DNA of 25,582 bases from Novosphingobium sp. Its GTDB lineage: Bacteria > Pseudomonadota > Alphaproteobacteria > Sphingomonadales > Sphingomonadaceae. Location: the NCBI GenBank assembly GCA_021299075.1, contig JAJTFU010000056.1, positions 1-25,582 on the forward strand, read 5' to 3'. Below the pieces are notes generated by a model. It searched no databases. It had not been told where the DNA came from and saw only the letters and a program-made list of their open reading frames with translations. Made by a program: the position numbers and the translations under genes. This document shows positions 1 through 7,535 of this stretch, piece by piece (the stretch's first letter is position 1; the number at the start of each line of letters is the position of its first letter).

Positions 1-120
1 CCAGTGGTGGCGATGATCCTGTCGACTCTTTTCGAAGGCTATGAATGGAGCCTGCTGGCAGGCGCCGGGGCGTTGCTCGCCATGGCCGGACTGCTGGTTG
101 CGCTATCGGGCCGCAAGTAG
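1..120 (+). CDS. C-terminal end of a probable EamA/DMT-type membrane transporter (5' truncated)
   Basis: Frame 1 is open from the window edge to a TAG at 118-120 and gives 39 residues ending in LVALSGRK. The fragment has one hydrophobic stretch (LLAGAGALLAMAGLLVAL) preceded by VVAMILSTLFEGYEWS. This pattern fits the last two helices of drug/metabolite transporters of the EamA family, where a PV-x-A-x(n)-E motif precedes the final helix and a short basic tail. The last 18 bases overlap the 3' end of the convergent SDR gene. Too little is present to name a substrate; another polytopic permease is possible. Confidence 0.55.
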   Translation, partial: PVVAMILSTLFEGYEWSLLAGAGALLAMAGLLVALSGRK

Positions 121-882
121 GCTGGCCAGCCCCTCGCGGTAGGTCGGATAGCGCAGGCTCCAGCCCAGCACCCGCTTTGCCTTGCCGTTCGCGACCCGGC
201 GATTCTCGGCATAAAAGGCGCGCGCCATCGGCGAGAGGCCGGCCTCGTCCAGCGATTGTAGCGACGGCTGCGGCAAGCCAAGCAGCGCGCAGGCATGCTC
301 GATCACCTCGTTTTGGCTGCACGGCAGATCATCGCTGATATTGTAGGCCCCGGCAGGGGCCTCCAGCGCCAGCACGGCAGCGCTGACGATATCGTCGACA
401 TGGACCCGGCTGAACACCTGGTCGGTCAGGTCGATCCGGTGAGCCTTGCCTTCGCGCACCCGGTCGAGCGCCGAACGGCCCGGACCATAGATCCCCGGCA
501 GGCGCAAAACCCGCGCGCCCAGCTTCAGCCAGTCCGCGTCAGCCTCAGCCCGCGCGGTGCGGCGGCCGGTGCCTATCGCAGCGCTCTCATCGACCCAGGC
601 TCCGCCGGTATCGCCATAGACCCCGGTGGAGGAGAGGTATGTTAGCGGCTTGCCCGCCAAGGCAGCGCCATAGGCCAGCAGGACCGGATCGCCATCGGCG
701 GAAGGCGGGACCGAGGACAGCACCTGGTCGGCATCGGCCAGCGCCATGCGTACTGATCCGGCATCGTCGAACCGCAGCGTCCCGGCGCTGCCGGTCGAGA
801 CCACATCCCACCCGCGTGCCGCCATGGCGCTGGCGAAGCGGGCAGCGGTGTAGCCGAGGCCGAAGATGAACAGGCGTCTCAT
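103..882 (-). CDS. SDR-family NAD(P)-binding epimerase/dehydratase-like protein
   Basis: A 259-residue protein starting at ATG 882. The N-terminus MRRLFIFGLGYTAARFA is a Rossmann beta-strand with a GxGxxA-type nucleotide loop. A middle STGVYG segment matches the Ser/Tyr region of extended short-chain dehydrogenases of the NAD-dependent epimerase type (YeeZ-like). Residues around 155-190 (DLTDQVFSRVHVDDIVSAA) are the usual substrate-domain segment of these proteins. Substrate and reaction cannot be read from the sequence. The gene is divergent from pepN and converges with the upstream transporter, overlapping it by 18 bp. The start is well placed because the Rossmann strand begins directly after the Met. 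Confidence 0.8.
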   Translation of the reverse strand: MRRLFIFGLGYTAARFASAMAARGWDVVSTGSAGTLRFDDAGSVRMALADADQVLSSVPPSADGDPVLLAYGAALAGKPLTYLSSTGVYGDTGGAWVDESAAIGTGRRTARAEADADWLKLGARVLRLPGIYGPGRSALDRVREGKAHRIDLTDQVFSRVHVDDIVSAAVLALEAPAGAYNISDDLPCSQNEVIEHACALLGLPQPSLQSLDEAGLSPMARAFYAENRRVANGKAKRVLGWSLRYPTYREGLASLLAAR

Positions 883-896
883 CCCGTTTCCCTACC

Positions 897-958
897 CGTT
901 CGCATTGCGCGAAGTCGAGCCACTTGCACAGGCATCTCGACTTCGCACGATGCGAACG
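897..958. repeat. Imperfect inverted repeat, 23-bp arms, in the divergent SDR/pepN promoter gap
   Basis: The left arm at 897-919 (CGTTCGCATTGCGCGAAGTC then GAG) and the right arm at 936-958 are reverse complements except for two positions. They flank a 16-base loop at 920-935. There is no T-run and both adjacent genes start here, so it is not a simple terminator. From memory, it resembles the dispersed hairpin repeats common in sphingomonad genomes (GTTCG...GAAGTCGA core). No second copy was found in this window. Confidence 0.7.
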
Positions 959-971
959 GCATTGAGGGCGG

Positions 972-3596
972 ATGGACGCCATCACCGCACCCCCCGCCGC
1001 TCCGCCCGTCATCCGCCGCGAAGACTACCGGCCTCCGGCCTGGTTGGTCCCGCAAATCCGGCTCAAGTTCACGCTCGGGCTGGAGCAGACGCGCGTCCAG
1101 GCAAGCCTTGACGTCACCCGCAATCCCGCCGCCGAGCCGGCCGGCGTGCTCCGGCTCAACGGCGACGGCCTGACCCCGGCCGGAGTTTGGGTCGACGGCG
1201 CGCCGAGCAGCGACTGGCAGATGGACGGCACCGATCTTGTCGTCCCGCTCAGCGGCGAAGCGCATGAGATCGGGATCGAGACCCTGATCAACCCGGCCGC
1301 CAATACCCAGCTGATGGGGCTCTATGCCTCGAATGGCATGCTCTGCACCCAGTGCGAGGCCGAAGGCTTCCGCCGCATCACCTTCTTCCCTGACCGGCCT
1401 GATGTGCTGTCGGTCTATACTGTCCATATGAGTGGGCCCAAGGCGCTGTTCCCGGTGCTGCTTTCCAACGGCAATTGCACGGCCAGCGGCACGGGCGAGG
1501 ATGGCACCCACTGGGCCGAATGGCACGATCCCTGGCCCAAGCCGAGTTACCTCTTCGCGCTGGTCGCGGGCGATCTCGTCGCCAACCACGATACCTTCAC
1601 GACCATGAGCGGCCGCAAGGTCGATCTCAACATCTGGGTCCGCGATGGCGACCAGGACCGCACCCACCACGCGATGAAGGCACTCAAGGATTCGATGCGC
1701 TGGGACGAGGAGGTTTTCGGCCGCGAATACGATCTTGACCTGTTCAACATCGTCGCCGTCTCAGACTTCAACATGGGGGCGATGGAGAACAAGGGGCTCA
1801 ACGTCTTCAACACCCGATACATCCTGGCCGATCCCGACACCGCGACCGACATGGACTATGACGGGATCGAAGGCGTGGTGGCCCACGAATACTTCCACAA
1901 CTGGTCGGGCAACCGCGTGACCTGCCGCGACTGGTTCCAGCTCAGCCTCAAGGAAGGCTTTACCGTGCTGCGCGACAAGCTGTTCAGCCAGGACATGGGC
2001 AGTGAGCCGGTCAAGCGGATCGAGGACGTTCGCGTTCTGCGCTCGGCCCAGTTCCCCGAAGACAGCGGACCGCTGGCGCACCCGATCCGGCCCGATGCCT
2101 ATCAGGAGATCTCCAACTTCTACACCGCCACGGTCTATAACAAGGGCGCCGAAGTCATCCGGATGATGCGCACCCTGGTGGGGCCGGAGCGGTTCCGCCA
2201 AGGCTGCGACCTCTATTTCGCGCGCCATGACGGCGAGGCGGCAACCTGCGAGGACTTCGTCAAGGCGATCGAGGACGGGGCCGGGATCGACCTCACCCAA
2301 TTCCGCCTGTGGTACAGCCAGGCGGGCACCCCGAAAGTCACGGCTCGGCTGGCCCACGAGGGCGATACGGCCCGTCTGACCCTGTCGCAGGAAGTGCCGC
2401 CCACGCCCGGCCAGCCGGTCAAGCAACCGATGGTGATTCCGCTGCGGATCGCGCTGTTTGATAGGAAAACCGGGAAACACCATGGTGAACAAATAGTTAC
2501 CTTGAGCGAACCTCAAGTCGAGTTGAGTTTTGTTGGATTTGCCGAACGCCCGGTCCTCTCGCTCAATCGCGGGTTTTCGGCGCCGGTGAATATCGCTGTC
2601 GACAGCGCAGCGGCGGACCTGCTGTTCCTGGCCGCCAACGATGACGATCCCTTCGCCCGTTATGAGGCGCTCCAGCAACTGGTGGTCCAGCACCTGGTCG
2701 CGGCGATTGGCGGCGGCATGCCCAAGAACACCGAGGGCGATGCCGAACGCCAGACCGGGCGCGAAGCGATCGGGCAGGCCATGGCGGCAGTGATCGTCGA
2801 TCCGGCGCTGGATGACCTGATGCGGGGCGAGCTGATGGCCCTGCCGGGCGAGACTTACCTTGCCGAACAGTTCGCCGCGGCCGATCCCGGCGCGATCCGG
2901 GCCGAGCGTGAAGGGCTGAAGGCCTGGCTCGGGGCGGAGCTGCAGGACGCGCTGGTCGCGCTCCATGCCCGCGCCAGCGCCGTGCCCTACAGCCTCTCGG
3001 CCGAGGCGCGCGGGGCGCGCAAGGTCAAGACCCAGGCGCTGGTCTATCTCGCCGCCGGGGTGCCGGCGCTCGCCGCGGAGCTGGCCACGGCCCAGTTCGA
3101 CGCGGCCGACAACATGACCGACCGCCAGGGCGCGGCGCTGGTCCTGGCCGGCCTCGATACCCCGCTGCGCGAGGCCAAGCTGGCGGCGTTCTACCAGCGC
3201 TTTGCCGGCAATGCTCTGGTGATCGACAAGTGGTTCTCGCTCCAGGCGGGCTCGCTTCACCCGCGCGTGCTCGATCAGGTCGAAGCCCTGGCCAGGCATC
3301 CCGACTTCACGCTGACCAACCCCAACCGGGTGCGCGCGCTCTATATGGCGCTGGCCGGGAACCTGGGCGCGTTCCACGCCGAAGATGGCCGCGGCTACCG
3401 GATGATTGCCGACCTGATCCTCGCGCTCGACCCGCTCAATCCACAAACTGCGGCGCGGTTCGTTGCCCCGCTCGGGCGGTGGCGGCGGATCGAGCCGGGC
3501 CGGGCGGCGCTGATGCGGGCCGAGCTTGAGCGGATCCTGGCGGCCGCCAATCTCTCGAAGGATACCTACGAGCAGGTGAGCAAGAGCCTTGGCTGA
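972..3596 (+). CDS. pepN: Aminopeptidase N (M1 zinc metallopeptidase)
   Basis: An 874-residue protein, the usual length for bacterial PepN. It removes N-terminal amino acids from peptides in the cytoplasm; no signal peptide is present. The exopeptidase motif GAMEN is at residues 269-273. The zinc site HEYFH is at 305-309, with the third ligand Glu328 in LSLKEGFT, 18 residues after the HEXXH. The C-terminal half has the Ig-like and helical domains typical of the E. coli PepN subfamily. The ATG at 972 is preceded by a weak GAGGGCGG. The stop overlaps the TTG start of pgeF by 8 nt, so the two are probably co-transcribed. A short AT-rich patch (about 2461-2540) interrupts the otherwise GC-rich coding sequence without breaking the frame. 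Confidence 0.97.
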   Translation: MDAITAPPAAPPVIRREDYRPPAWLVPQIRLKFTLGLEQTRVQASLDVTRNPAAEPAGVLRLNGDGLTPAGVWVDGAPSSDWQMDGTDLVVPLSGEAHEIGIETLINPAANTQLMGLYASNGMLCTQCEAEGFRRITFFPDRPDVLSVYTVHMSGPKALFPVLLSNGNCTASGTGEDGTHWAEWHDPWPKPSYLFALVAGDLVANHDTFTTMSGRKVDLNIWVRDGDQDRTHHAMKALKDSMRWDEEVFGREYDLDLFNIVAVSDFNMGAMENKGLNVFNTRYILADPDTATDMDYDGIEGVVAHEYFHNWSGNRVTCRDWFQLSLKEGFTVLRDKLFSQDMGSEPVKRIEDVRVLRSAQFPEDSGPLAHPIRPDAYQEISNFYTATVYNKGAEVIRMMRTLVGPERFRQGCDLYFARHDGEAATCEDFVKAIEDGAGIDLTQFRLWYSQAGTPKVTARLAHEGDTARLTLSQEVPPTPGQPVKQPMVIPLRIALFDRKTGKHHGEQIVTLSEPQVELSFVGFAERPVLSLNRGFSAPVNIAVDSAAADLLFLAANDDDPFARYEALQQLVVQHLVAAIGGGMPKNTEGDAERQTGREAIGQAMAAVIVDPALDDLMRGELMALPGETYLAEQFAAADPGAIRAEREGLKAWLGAELQDALVALHARASAVPYSLSAEARGARKVKTQALVYLAAGVPALAAELATAQFDAADNMTDRQGAALVLAGLDTPLREAKLAAFYQRFAGNALVIDKWFSLQAGSLHPRVLDQVEALARHPDFTLTNPNRVRALYMALAGNLGAFHAEDGRGYRMIADLILALDPLNPQTAARFVAPLGRWRRIEPGRAALMRAELERILAAANLSKDTYEQVSKSLG

Positions 3597-4356
3597 TCCG
3601 GTCGAGGTCAACCGCGCGCGGGTGCTTGAAGGCTTGCCGCACGGCTTCCTGGGCCGGCGCGGCGGGGTGTCGACCGGAGTGGTCGCAGGCCTCAATGTCG
3701 GCCTAGGCACCGGCGATGAGGCGGACGCCGTCGCCGAGAATCGTCGCCGCGCTGTCGCCGCAGTCGCGCCGGGCGCGCGGCTGGCAACGGTCTATCAGGT
3801 TCACTCACCCGACTGCGTGACCGTCACCGCGCCCTGGTCCGATGCCGAGCGCCCGCATGCCGATGCACTGGTCACCGACCGGCCGGGCCTGCTGCTGGGC
3901 ATTGTCACGGCCGATTGCGCGCCAGTGCTGCTGGCGGACCGACAAGCCGGCGTTGTCGGCGCGGCCCATGCCGGGTGGAAGGGCGCGGTTGGCGGGGTGA
4001 CCGATGCCACTATCGCCGCGATGGAAGCCCTGGGGGCCGAGCGGTCGCGGATCGTCGCCGCGATCGGTCCGTGCATCGCCCAGGCCAGTTATGAAGTCGA
4101 TGCCGGCTTCCGCGACCGGTTCCTGACCGAGGCGCCCGGCAACGCGCAATTCTTCGCGGCCGGGCGGGCCGATCACTTCCAGTTCGATCTCGAAGGCTAT
4201 GTCGCCGCGCGGCTCAAGGCCGCAGGAATCGGTGCGGTTGAGCCACTGGGACTCGATACCTACCCTCAGCCAGACCGGTTCTATTCGTTCCGCCGCGCCA
4301 CCCACCGGGCCGAGCCTGATTATGGCCGCCAGATTTCGCTGATCGGGCTGCCTTGA
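3589..4356 (+). CDS. pgeF: PgeF-type peptidoglycan editing factor / laccase-domain protein (YfiH family)
   Basis: A 255-residue protein from a TTG start. Family metal ligands are visible as His72 (QVHSPD), Cys110 (TADCAPV) and His127 (AAHAGWKG). IGPCIAQASYEV is the conserved C-terminal family motif. Family members were called multicopper polyphenol oxidases; E. coli YfiH/PgeF prevents misincorporation of L-Ser into muropeptides, and some members act as purine nucleosidases. The start is inferred from an AGGTGAG Shine-Dalgarno at 3573-3579 and an 8-nt overlap with the pepN stop, implying translational coupling. A GTG at codon 12 (3622) is the alternative. No clear terminator follows. Confidence 0.92.
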   Translation: MADPVEVNRARVLEGLPHGFLGRRGGVSTGVVAGLNVGLGTGDEADAVAENRRRAVAAVAPGARLATVYQVHSPDCVTVTAPWSDAERPHADALVTDRPGLLLGIVTADCAPVLLADRQAGVVGAAHAGWKGAVGGVTDATIAAMEALGAERSRIVAAIGPCIAQASYEVDAGFRDRFLTEAPGNAQFFAAGRADHFQFDLEGYVAARLKAAGIGAVEPLGLDTYPQPDRFYSFRRATHRAEPDYGRQISLIGLP

Positions 4357-4593
4357 TCGTGATGCAGGCCTTGCATTCGCTGGTGCAAAAATCGCTGTTG
4401 GCAGAGGGCGTCCTTGCGTCTATCAGGCCGGCGTCCTTGCGTCTATCAGGCCCGCCAAATCGACCGGTCCGTCCGCTTCGGCAGGCTGATTGGGCGGGAC
4501 AGGAAGGGGGCTTCCTGGACATTGATCTAGGTTGCTATTCCGGGCTTGCGGCAGCAGGCCCGGGTAACCGCAAAAGGCAGGATAGGTTCAACC
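4357..4593. promoter_or_regulatory. Leader/promoter region of the petABC operon
   Basis: A 237-bp gap between pgeF and petA with no convincing gene. It holds a perfect 23-bp tandem repeat (4407-4452), a small hairpin CAGGAAG/CTTCCTG at 4500-4517, and a TTGCA/TGCAA pair at 4371-4388. AAAGGCAGGAT near 4574-4584 is the probable petA ribosome binding site. No clear -35/-10 pair could be assigned. Confidence 0.5.
4407..4452. repeat. Perfect 23-bp tandem duplication upstream of petA
   Basis: The unit GGCGTCCTTGCGTCTATCAG + GCC occurs at 4407-4429 and again, base for base, at 4430-4452, with no spacer. It lies about 140 bp before the petA ATG. Confidence 0.95.
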
Positions 4594-5160
4594 ATGGCTG
4601 AAAATGCTGACACCGCCACGCTCGAAGGGACCCCGGTTGAGGGTGTGCGGCGGCGCGATTTCATCAACATTGCCGCCGTCAGCGCGGCCGGCGTCGGCGG
4701 TCTTGCGGTCGTCTACCCGCTGATCAGCCAGATGTCGGCATCGGCCGACGTGCTGGCGCAGAGCTCGACCGAAGTCGATATCAGCGCGATTGCGCCGGGC
4801 CAGGCGATCAAGGCGGTGTTCCGCAAGCAGCCGGTGTTCATCCGCAACCTGACCCCGGCGGAAATCGAAGAGGCCAACAAGGTTGATGTCGGTTCGTTGC
4901 GCGATCCGCAGACCCTGGCCGAGCGGACCAAGGAAGGCCATGAGAACTGGCTGATCACCATGGGCGTCTGCACGCACCTGGGCTGCGTGCCGCAAGGTGC
5001 GGCCGAGGGCGAGGTGAAGGGCGAATATGGCGGGTATTTCTGCCCGTGCCACGGTTCGCACTATGATACCGCCGCGCGCATCCGCAAGGGTCCGGCCCCG
5101 ACGAACCTGGTGGTTCCGGACTATGCATTCACCTCCGACACTGTCGTGAAGATCGGCTAA
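4594..5160 (+). CDS. petA: Ubiquinol-cytochrome c reductase Rieske iron-sulfur subunit
   Basis: A 188-residue protein and the 2Fe-2S subunit of the cytochrome bc1 complex, which takes electrons from ubiquinol at the periplasmic face. A twin-arginine signal-anchor RRRDFINIAAVSAAG starts at residue 19 and runs into the single membrane helix. Cluster ligands are Cys126 and His128 in CTHLGC and Cys150 and His153 in CPCHGS; Cys131 and Cys152 form the usual disulfide. The ATG at 4594 is chosen over an in-frame upstream TTG (4546) because it has a ribosome site and gives the typical N-terminus. It is the first gene of petABC, with petB 11 nt downstream. Confidence 0.97.
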   Translation: MAENADTATLEGTPVEGVRRRDFINIAAVSAAGVGGLAVVYPLISQMSASADVLAQSSTEVDISAIAPGQAIKAVFRKQPVFIRNLTPAEIEEANKVDVGSLRDPQTLAERTKEGHENWLITMGVCTHLGCVPQGAAEGEVKGEYGGYFCPCHGSHYDTAARIRKGPAPTNLVVPDYAFTSDTVVKIG

Positions 5161-5171
5161 GGGCACCCGAA

Positions 5172-6452
5172 ATGAGCTATCCCTGGGCAAACGAGTACAA
5201 GCCGAGCCACCCCGCCATGGTGTGGCTTGACGAGAGACTGCCGCTTCCGCGGCTGATCTACGGCGCGGTTGGCGGCGGCTATGAAGTGCCGCGCAACCTC
5301 AACTATTTCTGGAACTTCGGCTTCCTTGCCGGCCTCTGCCTGATGATCCAGATCGTCACCGGCGTGGTCCTGGCGATGCACTATGCGCCGAACACCCTGG
5401 TCGCCTTCGATTCGACCGAGCACATCATGCGCGACGTCAACTGGGGCTGGCTGATGCGCTATGCTCACGCGAACGGGGCCTCGGCCTTCTTCGTGGTGGT
5501 CTACATTCACATTTTCCGCGGCTTCTACTTCGGGTCCTACAAGGCCCCGCGTGAGATGATCTGGCTGCTCGGCGTAGTGATCTTCCTGCTCATGATGGCC
5601 ACTGCCTTCATGGGCTACGTGCTGCCCTGGGGCCAGATGAGCTTCTGGGGGGCCCAGGTCATCACCGGCCTGTTTGGCGCCATTCCGCTGGTTGGCGAGC
5701 CGATCCAGCACTGGCTGCTGGGCGGGTTTGCGCCGGATAACGCCGCGCTCAACCGCTTCTTCTCGCTGCACTTCCTGCTGCCCTTCGTGATCCTGGGCGT
5801 GGTGATCCTGCACATCTGGGCGCTGCACATCCCGGGTTCGTCGAACCCGACCGGCGTCGAAGTGAAGTCGGAAAGCGATACCGTGCCGTTCCACCCGTAT
5901 TACACGGCGAAGGATGGCTGGACGGTCGGCCTGTTCATGGTGATCTACAGCACGGTGGTGTTCTTCGCCCCCAACATGCTGGGCCACCCGGACAACTACA
6001 TCCCGGCCAACCCGATGAGCACCCCGGCGCTGATCGTGCCCGAATGGTACTTCTGGCCGTTCTACGCGATCCTGCGCGCCTTCACCTTCGACTTCTTCTT
6101 CATCCCCGCGAAGCTGATGGGCGTGCTGGCGATGTTCGCCGCGATCCTGATCTGGTTCCTGCTGCCCTGGCTGGACCGTTCGCCGGTTCGTTCGGCCAAC
6201 TATCGTCCGCTCTACCGCAAGTTCTTCTATGCGCTGGTAGTGGCGATGGTCGTGCTGTTCTGGTGCGGCGGCGCCCACGCTGAAGAGCCCTACATCATGC
6301 TCAGCCAGCTGGCGACGCTCTACTACTTCGCCCACTTCCTGATCATCGTGCCGATCGTTTCCTCGATCGAGCGGCCCGACCCGCTGCCCTATTCGATCAC
6401 CGAATCGGTGCTGGGTCCGCCCACTGCACTTGAATCGGCCGCCAAGGCCTAA
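5172..6452 (+). CDS. petB: Cytochrome b of the bc1 complex
   Basis: A 426-residue polytopic membrane protein, full length for alphaproteobacterial cytochrome b without a c1 fusion. It carries hemes bL and bH and the Qo and Qi quinone sites. Visible landmarks are the His pairs in VVLAMHYAPN / RYAHANGASAF and in LHFLLPFVILGVVILH / WALHIPGSSNP. The Qo-site motif PEWY (VPEWYFWPFYAILRAF) is also present. The N-terminal domain (about residues 1-220) is followed by the C-terminal four-helix domain. The gap to petA is 11 nt and to petC 23 nt, so this is one operon. The ATG follows an AAGGG at 5159-5163. Confidence 0.98.
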   Translation: MSYPWANEYKPSHPAMVWLDERLPLPRLIYGAVGGGYEVPRNLNYFWNFGFLAGLCLMIQIVTGVVLAMHYAPNTLVAFDSTEHIMRDVNWGWLMRYAHANGASAFFVVVYIHIFRGFYFGSYKAPREMIWLLGVVIFLLMMATAFMGYVLPWGQMSFWGAQVITGLFGAIPLVGEPIQHWLLGGFAPDNAALNRFFSLHFLLPFVILGVVILHIWALHIPGSSNPTGVEVKSESDTVPFHPYYTAKDGWTVGLFMVIYSTVVFFAPNMLGHPDNYIPANPMSTPALIVPEWYFWPFYAILRAFTFDFFFIPAKLMGVLAMFAAILIWFLLPWLDRSPVRSANYRPLYRKFFYALVVAMVVLFWCGGAHAEEPYIMLSQLATLYYFAHFLIIVPIVSSIERPDPLPYSITESVLGPPTALESAAKA

Positions 6453-6475
6453 GCGAGACGGAAAGAGACAGAACA

Positions 6476-7291
6476 ATGATCCGCATCCTCTCCCTCCTCG
6501 TCGGCGCCTTCTTCACGGTGGTCCTCGGTTACTCGTTCGTGCGCGGCGCCTACACCGCAGCGACCGAGCCAGCGGCCCTGACGGCTGAAAAGGTGTTCTA
6601 TAAGAAGCCTGAACCGCTGCACCTGCCCAGCGATGGCATGTTCGGCAAGTTCGATCGCCAGCAGCTGCAGCGCGGTTTCCAGGTCTATCAGGAAGTCTGC
6701 GCCGCCTGCCACAGCCTGAAGCATGTCGCTTTCCGTGACCTGGCTGCGCTGGGCTACAACGAAGCCGAGATCAAGGCGATTGCCGGCAAGGCGACTGTCT
6801 CGGCCAAGGATCCGCTGACCGGCGAGGTCAAGGACCGTCCGGGCACTGCTGCCGACAAGTTCCCGCCGGTGGTCTATGCTGGTCTTGGCGTGCCGCCAGA
6901 CCTGTCGCTGATCACCAAGGCCCGCCCGAACGGTGCGGCCTATGTCCACTCGCTGCTGATCGGTTATCAGGCCCAGCCGGCCGAACTGCTCAAGCAGTTC
7001 CCCGACGCCAAGACCGGCGACGGACTGCACTACAATCCCTATTTCAAGAACCTCAACCTGGCGATGGCTCCGCCGCTGACCGGCGAAGGCCAGGTGACTT
7101 ACAGCGATGGGACCAAGGCCACCGTCGATCAGATGTCGACCGACGTCACCGCCTTCCTCGTCTGGACCGCCGAGCCGACGCTTGAGCACCGCCGCCAGAC
7201 CGGTTTCTGGTGGATCGGCTTCCTGATCTTCGCGACGGTGCTGGGCTATATGTCCTACCGCAACATCTGGGCGGAGAAGAAGGGCCACTAA
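6476..7291 (+). CDS. petC: Cytochrome c1 of the bc1 complex
   Basis: A 271-residue protein. An N-terminal signal helix (about residues 2-22) exports it to the periplasm. The heme-binding CAACH is at residues 75-79 and a probable axial Met197 sits in NLAMAPPLTGEG. Near the C-terminus a membrane helix (WWIGFLIFATVLGYM) anchors it, followed by a basic tail ending EKKGH. It accepts electrons from the Rieske protein and passes them to a soluble or membrane cytochrome c. GGAAAGAGACAG at 6460-6471 supplies the ribosome site. It is the last gene of petABC, with a hairpin terminator 25 nt after the stop. Confidence 0.97.
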   Translation: MIRILSLLVGAFFTVVLGYSFVRGAYTAATEPAALTAEKVFYKKPEPLHLPSDGMFGKFDRQQLQRGFQVYQEVCAACHSLKHVAFRDLAALGYNEAEIKAIAGKATVSAKDPLTGEVKDRPGTAADKFPPVVYAGLGVPPDLSLITKARPNGAAYVHSLLIGYQAQPAELLKQFPDAKTGDGLHYNPYFKNLNLAMAPPLTGEGQVTYSDGTKATVDQMSTDVTAFLVWTAEPTLEHRRQTGFWWIGFLIFATVLGYMSYRNIWAEKKGH

Positions 7292-7316
7292 GCCCCTCCG
7301 CCACGGCGAACGAATT

Positions 7317-7355
7317 GGCGCCCCTTGCCACCCGGCAAGGGGCGCTGTTCATTTC
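7317..7355 (+). terminator. Intrinsic terminator of petABC
   Basis: Perfect 12-bp stem GCGCCCCTTGCC (7318-7329) / GGCAAGGGGCGC (7334-7345) with loop ACCC, followed by the moderately T-rich TGTTCATTT. Confidence 0.8.
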
Positions 7356-7391
7356 AGGGCCGGGGATCAGGGCCTGATGCTGCCGAAGGAA

Positions 7392-7421
7392 TTGACGACC
7401 GGCGCCAAGCTGGCGCATAGG
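7392..7421 (+). promoter_or_regulatory. Possible tRNA-Gly promoter
   Basis: TTGACG at 7392-7397 fits a -35 box. At about 17-18 bp spacing there is only a weak -10 candidate (CATAGG, 7416-7421). The position, about 30 bp before the mature tRNA, is right. The weak -10 keeps this tentative. Confidence 0.35.
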
Positions 7422-7449
7422 CAAACGCGCAAGCGGCCGCCAGGTCTGA

Positions 7450-7523
7450 GCGGGTATAGCATAGTGGTAATGCTCCAGCCTTCCAAGCTGGCTAGAGGGG
7501 TTCGATTCCCCTTACCCGCTCCA
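7450..7523 (+). tRNA. tRNA-Gly, anticodon TCC
   Basis: The acceptor stem GCGGGTA (7450-7456) pairs with TACCCGC (7513-7519), followed by discriminator T and an encoded CCA (7521-7523). A short D-arm (AGCATAGTGGTAATGCT) is present. The anticodon arm is CCAGC-CTTCCAA-GCTGG with anticodon TCC. The T arm is AGGGG-TTCGATT-CCCCT. The cloverleaf is complete and typical. Confidence 0.97.
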
Positions 7524-7535
7524 GCCTCGCCCGGG

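Noticed and set aside
1761..3710. A 649-codon antisense open frame opposite pepN (and a similar 439-codon one opposite petB, 5157-6476)
   Set aside because: The composition is Arg/Gly/His-rich with no domain, and the plus-strand genes are certain. GC-rich third positions create long antisense frames.
4371..4388. TTGCA-n8-TGCAA as a regulator operator upstream of petA
   Set aside because: The arms are only 5 bp and no second copy exists. Too weak to call.
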